A stretch of 64,000 nt of DNA from JAKPBU01 sp964425695. Lineage in GTDB: Bacteria; Pseudomonadota; Gammaproteobacteria; Xanthomonadales; Xanthomonadaceae. Positions within the stretch are counted from its first letter, which is position 1; every line of letters starts with the position of its first letter. Location: assembly GCA_964425695.1 (NCBI GenBank), contig CAYRNF010000004.1:62001-126000 (forward strand), written 5' to 3'. This document shows, one piece after another, positions 34,618 through 42,625 of the stretch. A program made the position numbers and the translations under genes. The notes under the pieces are model-generated. The model worked only from the letters and a program-made list of their open reading frames with translations. It ran no database searches and was not told the origin of the DNA.

Positions 34618-35463
34618 ATGCCAGTCACGGACACGCCGCTTCGTTACCCTGGCGGAAAATCGCAGCTAGCGCCGTTCATCATTGAAGTATTGCGCGCAAA
34701 TAAATTGTTCTACGGTACCTACGTGGAACCCTTCGCAGGGGGATGTGGAATCGCGTGGTCTTTGCTGCTGAACCGCTACGTCACCGAACTCCACATCAAC
34801 GATATCGATCGCTCAATCCACGCCTTCTGGGCATCCGTACTCAAAGACACAGATGCTCTCTGTGAGCGCATCCGCAACACGCCGGTCACGATCGAAGAAT
34901 GGTACCGACAGAAGGAGGTGCAGAAGTCACCAAGACCCAAGAGGTTGGATCTAGGGTTCAGCACACTTTTCCTTAACCGGACGAACCGCTCCGGCATCCT
35001 GAAGGGAGGGGTGATTGGTGGCTTGAATCAGGACGGCAACTACAAGCTGGATTGTAGGTTCAACCGTAAGGATTTGATCTCCAAGATAGAACGCATCGCC
35101 ATGCACAGGCGCAATGTGCATCTGCACTGCATGGATGCCGAGCAATTCATCCGGCTCGAACTGCCAAATGTTGAGCGAGACGCTCTTGTCAACATCGACC
35201 CGCCGTACTATCGCGCAGGCCCGGAACTCTATACCCGCTTCTATGACCACGATGACCATGTGAGCCTCGCGAAGGCGGTCGGCGGCATCAAGCAGCGGTG
35301 GATCGTCACATACGACGATTCGCCGGAGATCAGGACAATTTACAAGAAGTATCCGATTCAGACGCATGAGTTGACCTATTACGCGCAGGTCAAGCGAACT
35401 GGCATTGAGCTTCTTATTGTTGATCCGAAGCTAAAGCTTCCAGAAAGAGATATTGCCGCCTAG
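34618..35463 (+). CDS. D12-class DNA N6-adenine methyltransferase (Dam-like)
   Basis: 281 residues, full length for a D12-class enzyme, which methylates adenine N6 in a short DNA site. Motif X is RYPGGKS (9-15), motif I VEPFAGG (36-42), the family signature FLNRTNRSG lies near 120, and the catalytic motif IV is NIDPPYY (192-198). All key residues are intact. It is encoded with the ParB-fold gene in the AT-rich island. No restriction endonuclease gene was recognised beside it, so it is either an orphan modifier or the partner of the ParB-fold protein. Its target site cannot be read from the sequence. Confidence 0.92.
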   Translation: MPVTDTPLRYPGGKSQLAPFIIEVLRANKLFYGTYVEPFAGGCGIAWSLLLNRYVTELHINDIDRSIHAFWASVLKDTDALCERIRNTPVTIEEWYRQKEVQKSPRPKRLDLGFSTLFLNRTNRSGILKGGVIGGLNQDGNYKLDCRFNRKDLISKIERIAMHRRNVHLHCMDAEQFIRLELPNVERDALVNIDPPYYRAGPELYTRFYDHDDHVSLAKAVGGIKQRWIVTYDDSPEIRTIYKKYPIQTHELTYYAQVKRTGIELLIVDPKLKLPERDIAA

Positions 35464-35469
35464 AGCGAG

Positions 35470-35492
35470 AAAGCGGGACGGAGGTAGTTAAG
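35470..35492 (+). repeat. AAGCGGGACGGAGGTAGTTA repeat, copy 1
   Basis: First of five copies of a 22-23 bp unit (others at 35655, 35774, 36025 and 36941). It begins six bases after the methyltransferase stop codon. All copies point the same way. Confidence 0.8.
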
Positions 35493-35568
35493 CCGCGCAG
35501 CGCTTGCGAAGAAAAGGCGAAAAGCGTGTCAGGGACAATTTCGCGCTGTTCTGCTCAACACAAAAAAG

Positions 35569-35676
35569 ATGTCAGGGACGATTTACGTGATCGACAGCGC
35601 TGTCCGTGAAGAAATCCTGCGTCGGCTCGCCAACGCCGAGGCGGAGCACAGCGAAAAGCGGGACGGAGGTAGTTAA
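35569..35676 (+). pseudogene. Truncated 35-codon remnant, possibly of a nucleotidyltransferase gene
   Basis: The frame begins at an ATG inside a GTCAGGGACRATTT repeat and ends at the TAA of the next AAGCGGGACGGAGGTAGTTA repeat. The middle reads AVREEILRRLANAEAEH, which resembles the N-terminus of Pol-beta-like nucleotidyltransferases of the RlaP/PF10127 type, where ESGSRAWGF normally follows soon after. Here the frame passes straight into repeat sequence, so the gene is lost after about 27 codons. The family match rests on a short stretch and is tentative. Confidence 0.35.
35655..35676 (+). repeat. AAGCGGGACGGAGGTAGTTA repeat, copy 2
   Basis: Identical to copy 1 over 22 bases; its TAA closes the short remnant frame. 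Confidence 0.8.
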
Positions 35677-35685
35677 ATCGCAGGG

Positions 35686-35770
35686 CCGTAGGCTGGGTTG
35701 GCCTCATCAACCCAGCGCTCTTCGCTCCGCAACCACCACGATGCTGGGTTGGTAGAGCCAACCCAGTGCA
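35686..35770. repeat. Double-hairpin repeat beginning ccgtaggctgggttgg
   Basis: Contains GCTGGGTT...AACCCAGC and then GCTGGGTTGG-tagag-CCAACCCAG, two stem-loops in tandem. Related units lie at 35798-35860 (degenerate) and 37031-37113, bracketing the mosaic and the unknown exported protein. Confidence 0.75.
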
Positions 35771-35773
35771 GTT

Positions 35774-35795
35774 AAAGGGGACGGAGGGAATGAAG
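35774..35795 (+). repeat. AAGCGGGACGGAGGTAGTTA repeat, diverged copy 3
   Basis: Reads aaaggggacggagggaatga then ag; a variant of the same unit with several substitutions, in the same orientation. Confidence 0.65.
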
Positions 35796-35797
35796 GG

Positions 35798-35860
35798 CCG
35801 TAGGCTCTTCGCTCCGCGAGCAATACGCTGCTGGATCGATAGAGCTAACCCACGCTACGG
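35798..35860. repeat. Degenerate ccgtaggct hairpin repeat
   Basis: Shares ccgtaggct at the left, cttcgctccgc in the middle and tagagctaaccca at the right with the 35686 unit, but the first stem is lost. Confidence 0.55.
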
Positions 35861-36024
35861 TCCGACAGCCACGCAGGAGACGCTCCAGAATGTACGGCGA
35901 ATTGCTGACATCCATGCTGATGCTCGCGATGGGCACGCTCGACGCCCCCATTGTCGAGGGCGTCGCCGTCACCCAAACCATGGAGACGTACACGGTCAGC
36001 GGCGTGACCTCGCGCAGCCCAAAG

Positions 36025-36047
36025 AAAGCGGGACGGAGGTGGTTAAG
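36025..36047 (+). repeat. AAGCGGGACGGAGGTAGTTA repeat, copy 4
   Basis: Matches copy 1 over 23 bases except for one base (gtggtt instead of gtagtt). Confidence 0.8.
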
Positions 36048-36228
36048 CCGTCCTTCTGGCGCCCGCGTCAAAGAAAGGGGTAAGGTTCAATTTCCGGTAA
36101 GGCCGTTCGGCGGAACCAGCGAAGCGGATTCCGACATCGTTGAGCGAGGGGCGTGAATCGGCGGAATCTCCTTCGGAGGTCCGCCCAACGGGAATTGTTT
36201 CAGCCGCAGGGGTCAGAACTGGGGAGCG

Positions 36229-37014
36229 ATGTCAGTGAAAGTTCACTTGCTGTTGGCTTTCGCAGTGATGAGCATGCTGCCATTCACGGCGCGCACGGCG
36301 GAAACTGACAGCGCTGACGCAAAGGTCGAAACAGTCGTCTTTGTAGGTCGCTTGGTGTCGATTGAGGAACTGCCAGATCCCTGCGAGGGTGACGAAGATT
36401 GCATCTCGATCGACGCGCTTTATCGCGCTCGCTACGAAGTGGTGCGACCCATCGTTGGCTCTTTCGCGCAGCGGCAGGTCACTATTGATATCGCCGATCA
36501 CTATGGGTTTCCACCGTTTGCACGTTATCAGCATGCGTTGCTGGTGGTGGGCCTGCACGACGCTCGGCCGTGGCTCCACAAGTATCAGGGGATCGCCGTC
36601 CATCGCACCGTGGAGGGCGAGTGGGCTTCATGCGGCGAAGTCGAGTTCAAGGACAAAGGCGAAGCGCCCAGCGCTCACATCAAGCCCCTGCGATTTGAAC
36701 GCGAGATCGCCGGGATAGGCGATTTGAGCGAAGCTGGGTGGCGCGAAACGTTGTTCGGCTGGAGAACGGCCCGCGATCAACTCGACCATCGTATCGAGGG
36801 TGGCAAAGTATGGTGCACGCGCGGCGTTGAACTACCGGACATCTACGAAACCATGCGATCTGGCGCGCTGCGCGCCCGAGGCGTCGCGCTGCCCGCATGG
36901 TCCGATGCCGTCGGCGCACACAGCAGTGAAAAACGTAGAAAAAGAGGGGCGGAGGTAGTTAAGCCGAATCACTACGAACGGAGTCAGGTTCACTCACTCC
37001 CGGAACTTCCCTGA
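36229..37014 (+). CDS. Exported protein of unknown function, C-terminus made of repeat sequence
   Basis: 261 residues. Signal peptide about 1-23 (LLLAFAVMSMLPFTARTAE). The mature part has paired cysteines (DPCEGDEDC) and a beta-rich region but no recognised family. The last 27 or so residues (from EKRRKRG) are encoded by copy 5 of the AAGCGGGACGGAGGTAGTTA repeat and following sequence, so the original C-terminus was probably replaced. GGGGAG precedes the ATG. Base use is less GC-rich than the core genome, consistent with the island. Confidence 0.6.
   Translation: MSVKVHLLLAFAVMSMLPFTARTAETDSADAKVETVVFVGRLVSIEELPDPCEGDEDCISIDALYRARYEVVRPIVGSFAQRQVTIDIADHYGFPPFARYQHALLVVGLHDARPWLHKYQGIAVHRTVEGEWASCGEVEFKDKGEAPSAHIKPLRFEREIAGIGDLSEAGWRETLFGWRTARDQLDHRIEGGKVWCTRGVELPDIYETMRSGALRARGVALPAWSDAVGAHSSEKRRKRGAEVVKPNHYERSQVHSLPELP
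36941..36963 (+). repeat. AAGCGGGACGGAGGTAGTTA repeat, copy 5
   Basis: Reads aaagaggggcggaggtagtt then aag, two substitutions from copy 1. It lies in frame within the end of the exported-protein gene. Confidence 0.75.
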
Positions 37015-37030
37015 CTTTCTGGGCTGAGGG

Positions 37031-37113
37031 CCGTAGGCTGGCTTGGCATCATCAACCCAGCGCTCTTCACGATGCAACCACAGTGATGAGCGGTTGGTAG
37101 AACCAATGCATTG
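37031..37113. repeat. Double-hairpin repeat, right-hand copy
   Basis: Begins ccgtaggctggcttgg and includes catcaacccagcgctcttc and ggttggtagaaccaat, matching the 35686 unit. It marks the right edge of the accessory island, 110 bp before the FKBP gene where normal GC content resumes. Confidence 0.7.
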
Positions 37114-37222
37114 GTGTGATGATCTCGCTGCTGAAACACAAGCGCGCATGACGCGAACAGGATCAGGTGCACGTTCTCTCGCAGGTAGACTGCGACGCTC
37201 CGCCTTCGAAAAGGAACCCGCC

Positions 37223-37576
37223 ATGCCGTTCACCACCGCCCCGTCCGGCCTGCAGTACGAAGACACCGTTGTCGGCACCGGCGCGCAGGCGCAGGCCGGC
37301 CGCAACGTGACCGTGCACTACACAGGATGGCTGTACGAGAACGGCGCGCAGGGCGCGAAGTTCGATTCCAGCAAGGATCGCGGCGAGCCCTTCATCTTCC
37401 CGCTGGGCGCCGGCATGGTCATCAAGGGCTGGGACGAAGGCGTGCAGGGCATGAAGGAGGGCGGCAAGCGCACGCTGATCATTCCCGCGAACCTGGGCTA
37501 TGGCGCACGCGGCGCCGGTGGTGTCATCCCGCCCAACGCGACCCTGAAGTTCGACGTCGAACTGCTGGGCGCGTGA
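37223..37576 (+). CDS. FKBP-type peptidyl-prolyl cis-trans isomerase
   Basis: 117-residue single-domain FKBP that speeds proline isomerisation in proteins. Typical motifs are GRNVTVHYTGWL, the substituted-FKBP FDSSKDRGEPFIFPLG, VIKGWDEGVQGM and IPPNATLKFDVELL. There is no signal peptide, so it is cytosolic. AAGGA lies 9 bp before the ATG. It is the first gene of normal chromosomal composition after the island. Confidence 0.95.
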   Translation: MPFTTAPSGLQYEDTVVGTGAQAQAGRNVTVHYTGWLYENGAQGAKFDSSKDRGEPFIFPLGAGMVIKGWDEGVQGMKEGGKRTLIIPANLGYGARGAGGVIPPNATLKFDVELLGA

Positions 37577-37723
37577 GTCCGCGAGCGCACGAAGCGAAGT
37601 CAGCGGCGAAGTAGTACGGTCACGTTCACGTTTTGGCCGACGCAGGCCCCTGCCTGGCTTCTCCCGACCGTTGACCCGGCTTACCATCTCCCCGCGCCGC
37701 GACGCGCGCACAGGGGACATCGC

Positions 37724-38788
37724 ATGAGGGACTGGATCGCGGCCGCGCTGGCCGCTTCGCTGGCGCTTGTGCTGCCGCAGGCGCGGGCGCAGGAGGCAGG
37801 GGCTGCGCAAGAAACCACCGGGAAGATCCGCTGGCCGGTGCCGTGGCGTGCGGGGCTGGCATTGACCTACGAGACTGAGAACCTGGAGTCCGAGGTTGCG
37901 CCGGGCAAGCGCGAGAAGACCCGCATCACCGACACCACGACGCTCACCGTTGTCGAAGCCACGACAACTGGATTTGTGCAGAAATGGACGTCCGGAAAGC
38001 CCCGTATCGAAGTGATCGAAGGCAGCAAGGACTCTGTGGCGATGATGGAAGGCCTGTACGAGTCTTTGGCCGGCCTGCATATCCTGGTGGAGTTGGACAA
38101 GGACGCCAACTACAAGGGAATCCGCAACCTGGCCGAGATCAGCGCGCAATTGCGCAACGCGATGCGGTCGGTCCTGCTCTCGGGTATCGACGCCGAAGCC
38201 GCGAAGGCGGCCTCTGGCGATGGCGCCGACACCGAAGCTGTCAAGGCAGAGGCGCGCAAACGCGCGGAGCAGGTACTTGACGGCTTCGCATCGCCGGCGT
38301 TCGTCGAAGCGGCGATGGGCAAGGTCATCCAGAACTACAACGGATTCATCGGCATCGAGCTCGAGGACGGCGCGTCCTACGAAGTGGAAACCGAGCTGGA
38401 CAACCCCTTGGGCGGCTCGAAGTTCCCGGCCAAGCTCACCTTCGGCATGTACGCCTCCGACGACGATCCGGAGGACGTGTTCCTGGAGTGGACCAGCTCG
38501 ATCGATCCCAAACGCGGCGCGAGGGCGGTGTGGGAGATGGTCGAGAAGCTGTACGGCACTGCGATCCCGAAGGAAGAACGCAAGCAGCTGCCCAAGGAGC
38601 TGGCAATCGTCGACGAGGGTTTCCTGGTCTTCAACCGCGGCAGCGGCGTGATCGAAATGTTCGAGAACGAGCGCAAGGTGACGATCAAGGACCTGCACAA
38701 GATCGATCGCGACCGCATGCGTCTGCTGGACAATGCGCATGGCCACACCTGGAAGGACGCGGCGAGCGATGAAGCGGCGCAACCCTAG
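37724..38788 (+). CDS. Exported protein of unknown function
   Basis: 354 residues with a clear signal peptide (about 1-22, ending PQARAQE). The mature protein is mixed alpha/beta, rich in Glu, Lys and Asp, with no cysteine and no membrane segment. No family was recognised. It starts 147 bp after the FKBP gene on the same strand. A periplasmic location is inferred from the signal peptide. Confidence 0.75.
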   Translation: MRDWIAAALAASLALVLPQARAQEAGAAQETTGKIRWPVPWRAGLALTYETENLESEVAPGKREKTRITDTTTLTVVEATTTGFVQKWTSGKPRIEVIEGSKDSVAMMEGLYESLAGLHILVELDKDANYKGIRNLAEISAQLRNAMRSVLLSGIDAEAAKAASGDGADTEAVKAEARKRAEQVLDGFASPAFVEAAMGKVIQNYNGFIGIELEDGASYEVETELDNPLGGSKFPAKLTFGMYASDDDPEDVFLEWTSSIDPKRGARAVWEMVEKLYGTAIPKEERKQLPKELAIVDEGFLVFNRGSGVIEMFENERKVTIKDLHKIDRDRMRLLDNAHGHTWKDAASDEAAQP

Positions 38789-39021
38789 AGGCAGGCCGAG
38801 CGGCTCGCCGGCCTTGCGATACTTGCCACACAGAGAGTGGGTGGAGACGGTGTGCCAACCCGCGCTAGGCGGGTGCCAGCCCGCCCTGCGCCCCACGCTG
38901 GACCGCTACCGCGCGGCTCGCATCCCGCCGGCTCGAATCGAGGACGTCGCGTGACGGCGCCACCACAGCCGCGCACGTACGTTGGCGCACCCGGGTGCGT
39001 GCGCATCGTAAGGAGATCGCC

Positions 39022-39498
39022 ATGAAGACCGTTGCTGTCCTGTTTGCCGCCGCGGCGCTTGCCGCGTGTTCCGATCGCCAGGCCGCCCAGGCGCCGGTGC
39101 CGGCCGAGGCCACCGCTGCCGCCGCGACGTCCCCTGCCGAGCCTGCGCCGGTTCCCGTGACCGACGAGCCGGGCGCCTCCCCGGCACCTGCTGCGCCTTC
39201 GCCGGCGGACAACGCAAAGGTGGAAGCCGATTACCTGGGCCGCTGGACCGGCGTGGAGGGCATGTACTTGGTGGTGGCGTCCAAGCCCGGCGGCGGGGTG
39301 ACCCTGGACATGCAGTGGGACCTGGACAACAAGGGCACCTTCGACGGCTCGGTCACGGCCGAGGGCCTGCGCTTCATGCGCAACGGCGCCGCCGAGACCG
39401 CCGTGCACACCAACGGCGACGCCACCGGCCTGAAGAACCTGGCCGGCAAGCAGGATTGCCTGACGGTGAAGCCTGGCGAGGGCTACTGCCGGGATTGA
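39022..39498 (+). CDS. Small lipoprotein of unknown function
   Basis: 158 residues with a lipoprotein signal (AAALAAC, Cys about residue 16). A long Ala/Pro-rich spacer (about 20-65) is followed by a compact domain beginning YLGRWTGVEGMYL and containing a Cys pair (KQDCLTVKPGEGYC). The spacer suggests that the C-terminal domain is held away from the membrane. AAGGAGA lies just upstream of the ATG. The 233 bp before it show no gene. Confidence 0.8.
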   Translation: MKTVAVLFAAAALAACSDRQAAQAPVPAEATAAAATSPAEPAPVPVTDEPGASPAPAAPSPADNAKVEADYLGRWTGVEGMYLVVASKPGGGVTLDMQWDLDNKGTFDGSVTAEGLRFMRNGAAETAVHTNGDATGLKNLAGKQDCLTVKPGEGYCRD

Positions 39499-39595
39499 AG
39501 CCGCCCCGTTGCGCGCGTCCGCCCGCGCGCACGGGCACGCGTTGCGCGGCGCATTCGTGAAGCACGGCGGCGTGCGCTGGCGCTAGGATCGCGGC

Positions 39596-40348
39596 ATGGC
39601 TTTCTTCGCGCGCGTATTGCTGCTGGTGCTGTGCCTGCTTCCGGCGTTCAACGGCTGCGCACGCGAGCGCCAGCCGCCTGCGAACGCCGCGGCGGCCGCG
39701 CCTGTCGCCGACGGCTATTCCCGCGTGCCGCGCAGTGCCGACGGCATCGGCAAGGCGTACATGGGCCGCGAGATCGCCGCGGTGATGGGCTGGCAGGGCG
39801 CCGCGTGGCTGGAGCGCGAGGAACGCGAGCGCGAGGAGCGCGGCAGCCTCCTGCTGCGGGAGCTGCGCCTGGCGCCGGGCATGCAGGTGGCGGACATCGG
39901 CGCAGGGACCGGCTGGCATGCACGGCGCATCGCGCCGCAGGTGGCGCCCGGGCGCGTGTATGCGGTGGACGTGCAGCCGCAGATGGTGGCCATGCTGCAG
40001 CAGGTGGCGGCACAGCCCGGGTTCGGCAACGTGGTGCCCATGCTGGGCGGGGAACGCGATCCGGGGCTGGCGCCTGGCAGCATCGACCTGGCGCTGATGG
40101 TGGACGTGTACCACGAGCTGGCCTACCCGGCCGAAATGCTGGACGCGGTGGCGCGCGCACTGAAGCCCGGCGGCCGCCTGGCGCTGGTGGAATACCGCGC
40201 CGAGGACGACGACGTACCGATCAAGCCGCTGCACAAGATGAGCGAATCGCAGATCCGGCGCGAGGTGGCGCGCCATGGCCTGGCATGGGAACGCACGGCC
40301 AACGCCCTGCCGTGGCAGCACGTGGTGGTGTTCCGCAAGCCGGAATGA
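39596..40348 (+). CDS. Lipobox-bearing class I SAM-dependent methyltransferase
   Basis: 250 residues. The N-terminus looks like a lipoprotein signal (LLLVLCLLPAFNGC, Cys about residue 20), followed by an Ala-rich linker and a Rossmann methyltransferase domain (about 85-250). Motif I is VADIGAGTGWHAR, then VYAVDVQPQMV, and the post-motif VDVYHELAYPAEML is typical of this group. It is odd for a SAM enzyme to carry an export signal, since SAM is cytosolic. The substrate is unknown. Confidence 0.85.
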   Translation: MAFFARVLLLVLCLLPAFNGCARERQPPANAAAAAPVADGYSRVPRSADGIGKAYMGREIAAVMGWQGAAWLEREEREREERGSLLLRELRLAPGMQVADIGAGTGWHARRIAPQVAPGRVYAVDVQPQMVAMLQQVAAQPGFGNVVPMLGGERDPGLAPGSIDLALMVDVYHELAYPAEMLDAVARALKPGGRLALVEYRAEDDDVPIKPLHKMSESQIRREVARHGLAWERTANALPWQHVVVFRKPE

Positions 40349-40584
40349 GCGCTTCCGCCTCGCTTCGCACGCGCGCCTGCCGGCCGCGATCGCGGCGTGG
40401 TTTTCCGGCCTGGGCGACGCGTGTCCCCAGGCCAGGGGTACAAGGCGCGGGTAAGAACACAACCGCATGCGATCGGCCTGGACGGCCTTCGCGTGGTCGC
40501 ATGACAAGGCGCCGTGCTTCCAGGCGTTGGGTGGCCTTGGGTACATTGGCGTTGTTGGCGCGTGGGGCGACAAACGGGGGACAC

Positions 40585-41094
40585 ATGGCGAGCAGGATCA
40601 TCGCAGCGCTGGCCGCGTTGTGGGCGGCGTGCGCAATGCCGGCGATCGCGGCGGACGGCAGGGGCGTCACCGGGGCGGAGGTGGTGGGCATCCTGCAGGC
40701 GCAGGGGTACCGGGCCAAGCTGGAAAGGGACAGCGAGGGCGACCCGCTGGTGCGGACGGGCATGAGCGGTGTCAACGTGGACCTGTTCTTCTACGACTGC
40801 GCCGACGACCGCTGCGGCTCGCTGCAGTTCCGCGTGGGGCTGGACCTGGAGCAGGGGAGCACGCCGGCCACGATCAATGGCTTCAACAGCGGCTACCGCT
40901 ACGCCAGCGCCTACCTGGACGAAGAGAGGGACCCGTTCCTGCAGATGGATTTCGAGGTGCTGCATGCCAGCCACGCCGAGCACATCGCCAGCCACGTGGA
41001 CCTTTGGCAGGAAGTGCTCGACGCCTTCCTGCGCGTGACCGGTTTTCGCGGCGCCGGCGATGCAGGCGAGGCGCAGGCATCGACGCTGCAGTGA
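40585..41094 (+). CDS. Exported YbjN-domain protein
   Basis: 169 residues. Signal peptide about 1-22 (ending MPAIAAD), then a YbjN-like sensory fold (EVVGILQAQGYRAKL, with FYDC and RCGSLQF cysteines). YbjN-type domains occur in stress and envelope proteins without a known enzyme activity. The start at 40585 gives the signal peptide. 236 bp upstream are gene-free. Confidence 0.75.
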   Translation: MASRIIAALAALWAACAMPAIAADGRGVTGAEVVGILQAQGYRAKLERDSEGDPLVRTGMSGVNVDLFFYDCADDRCGSLQFRVGLDLEQGSTPATINGFNSGYRYASAYLDEERDPFLQMDFEVLHASHAEHIASHVDLWQEVLDAFLRVTGFRGAGDAGEAQASTLQ

Positions 41095-41166
41095 TCCGTC
41101 GAACAGGTCCGTAGAAGGCCGACCTTTCGGCCTGCACGGGCGGAAGACGCGAAGCGAGGCATTGCA

Positions 41167-41871
41167 ATGGAAAAGCGGGGCATGCAGCGGCACCAGACCG
41201 TCGAAACCGGGAGCGACGCGTCGCAGAACCGGAACTTGGCGGCGTTCGTGGTGCTGGCGTGCGCGGTGGCCCTGGCCGCGTGGTTTCGCGCGGACATCGC
41301 CCGCGCGGCCATCGCTGCGTACGAGCAGGTGGCGGCACGGCTGCAGCGCCCCGGCGACTGGCCGCCCGTCTCCGCGCCTTCGGCTGCGCACAGGGCGACG
41401 CGCCCGGACGCAACGCAATCCGAAGCCGTCGCGCCTACCCTTGCGGACACCGTGCGCGAAGCGCCTGTCGAGGAGGACACGGCGGTGCCGTTGCCGCCCT
41501 TACCCCGCCTGTACCCGGTGCCGCAGACCGCACCGGCCCCGCCTGCGGGGCGCGAGGGGCTGGTGCATCTGTTGCGGAGTGGTGCCATGCGGGTGGCGAG
41601 CGGCGGCGACATCGCACGCTGGAGAGCGCGGTACTCGCAGGCGCACGGGCGTCCGCCCGGCCCGGACTTCGAGGATCGGCTGGGCATGACGCAGGCGTAT
41701 GTCATCACCGGCGACGTCACCCTGCCGGCCGGGTTGACGGGAGCGCACAGCGTCGTGCTGCTACTGGAGCGCGGTGCCCCGCATCCCGCAGGCGATCCCG
41801 GACATTCCCCGCTGCTGGAAATCGCCAGTGGCGCCTGCCTCGGCGCGACGTGTCGGATGCTGCTGGAGTGA
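41167..41871 (+). CDS. Hypothetical single-pass membrane protein
   Basis: 234 residues; not recognised. One membrane segment (about 24-42), a Pro/Ala-rich middle (about 60-130), then a small folded region (about 135-234) with two cysteines at the end (GACLGATC). Topology suggests an N-terminal anchor with the bulk outside the cytosol. It lies 72 bp downstream of the YbjN-type gene. Confidence 0.6.
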   Translation: MEKRGMQRHQTVETGSDASQNRNLAAFVVLACAVALAAWFRADIARAAIAAYEQVAARLQRPGDWPPVSAPSAAHRATRPDATQSEAVAPTLADTVREAPVEEDTAVPLPPLPRLYPVPQTAPAPPAGREGLVHLLRSGAMRVASGGDIARWRARYSQAHGRPPGPDFEDRLGMTQAYVITGDVTLPAGLTGAHSVVLLLERGAPHPAGDPGHSPLLEIASGACLGATCRMLLE

Positions 41872-42234
41872 TGGCGCCGACAGGCGCTGCGCGGGCGCCC
41901 GGCCGGATACGCGCAGCGCATCGCGCCGCCCGGGTCGTCGCCCGATCCGGCGGCCGCAATCCTTCATCGCCATCGCGCGCGTCGCTGCGGCGCATCGTGT
42001 ATGCGCCTTCGCAGCCTTACCGCGGGTGAGCGCGGTTTCGGCACTGGCGAAGGCAGCCCGAATCGCAGGGCGGGCGCAGCGTCATGGCGCAGGCGCCGTG
42101 ATCTCCGAGGCCGCGCGCAACGTCGCCAAGGTGCGCTGCGTGTTCCGCCAAGGCGCATTGGTGTACCGGGCGGCGGCACGCGGGGCGGCGCCGCAGCGCT
42201 AGGGCAGTCCTCCGGCGCAGTGCGGGCGCTGCGC
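41872..42234. other. Gene-poor interval
   Basis: 363 bp between convergent genes. Several short frames are open on both strands because of the high GC, but none has a recognisable family or a good start, and no repeat or clear terminator was seen. Confidence 0.5.
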
Positions 42235-42546
42235 TTATTCGGGCGCTGCGAAGCGCGGCCCGCGGCGCAGCCGGATCGGGCCGCGGAAGCGCGCAGCCGG
42301 ATCGAGCGCGGCGCCGCGCTGGGCGATCTCCACCACGCCCGTGCCGGCCAGTTGCCGGGCCACGTCGCGCACGCGCGGCATCAGGGCGCGCCATGCGGGT
42401 GCCTGCGGTTGCAGGCTGCGCGCCACGTCCGATGGGCAGATGGACGCGTCCGGTGCGCGTGCCTCCAGCAGGAGGCGGATCTGCAAGGCGATGGCGTCGT
42501 CGCGGTGCGGCATGCGGGTCTGGGTGCGGCGGCCGGTGGTTGGCAT
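42235..42546 (-). CDS. DUF3253 domain protein
   Basis: 103-residue winged-helix-like protein of the DUF3253 family. Diagnostic parts are SICPSDVARSL, WRALMPRVRDVARQLA and the C-terminal RGPIRLRRG. The fold suggests nucleic-acid or protein binding; the role is unknown. A downstream ATG at 42513 would give a protein 11 residues shorter and is also possible. Confidence 0.8.
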   Translation of the reverse strand: MPTTGRRTQTRMPHRDDAIALQIRLLLEARAPDASICPSDVARSLQPQAPAWRALMPRVRDVARQLAGTGVVEIAQRGAALDPAARFRGPIRLRRGPRFAAPE

Positions 42547-42625
42547 CGTGGCGGCGCGGTGGCCGCTGCCGCGTGAGGCCACTGTGGCAGCCGGCGGCGA
42601 AGCGCCGCGCGCCGCCCGCTTCGCG

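Larger units (their letters stand above)
35464..36228. other. Repeat mosaic downstream of the methyltransferase
   Basis: 765 bp with no intact gene. It holds four same-strand copies of the AAGCGGGACGGAGGTAGTTA unit, two copies of GTCAGGGACRATTT (35528 and 35571), two hairpin-type units beginning ccgtaggct (35686 and 35798) and a short truncated gene piece. A weak 88-codon frame at 35890-36156 runs through a repeat copy and is not called a gene with confidence. Confidence 0.7.

Noticed and set aside
35890..36156. An 88-codon open frame in the repeat mosaic
   Set aside because: It passes through repeat copy 4, has no recognised family and shows no gene-like composition in its second half. It may be a remnant but cannot be supported.
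35470..36963. CRISPR array
   Set aside because: The five repeat copies are irregularly spaced (from under 100 to about 900 bp), diverged, and lie with other repeat types; no cas genes are present.
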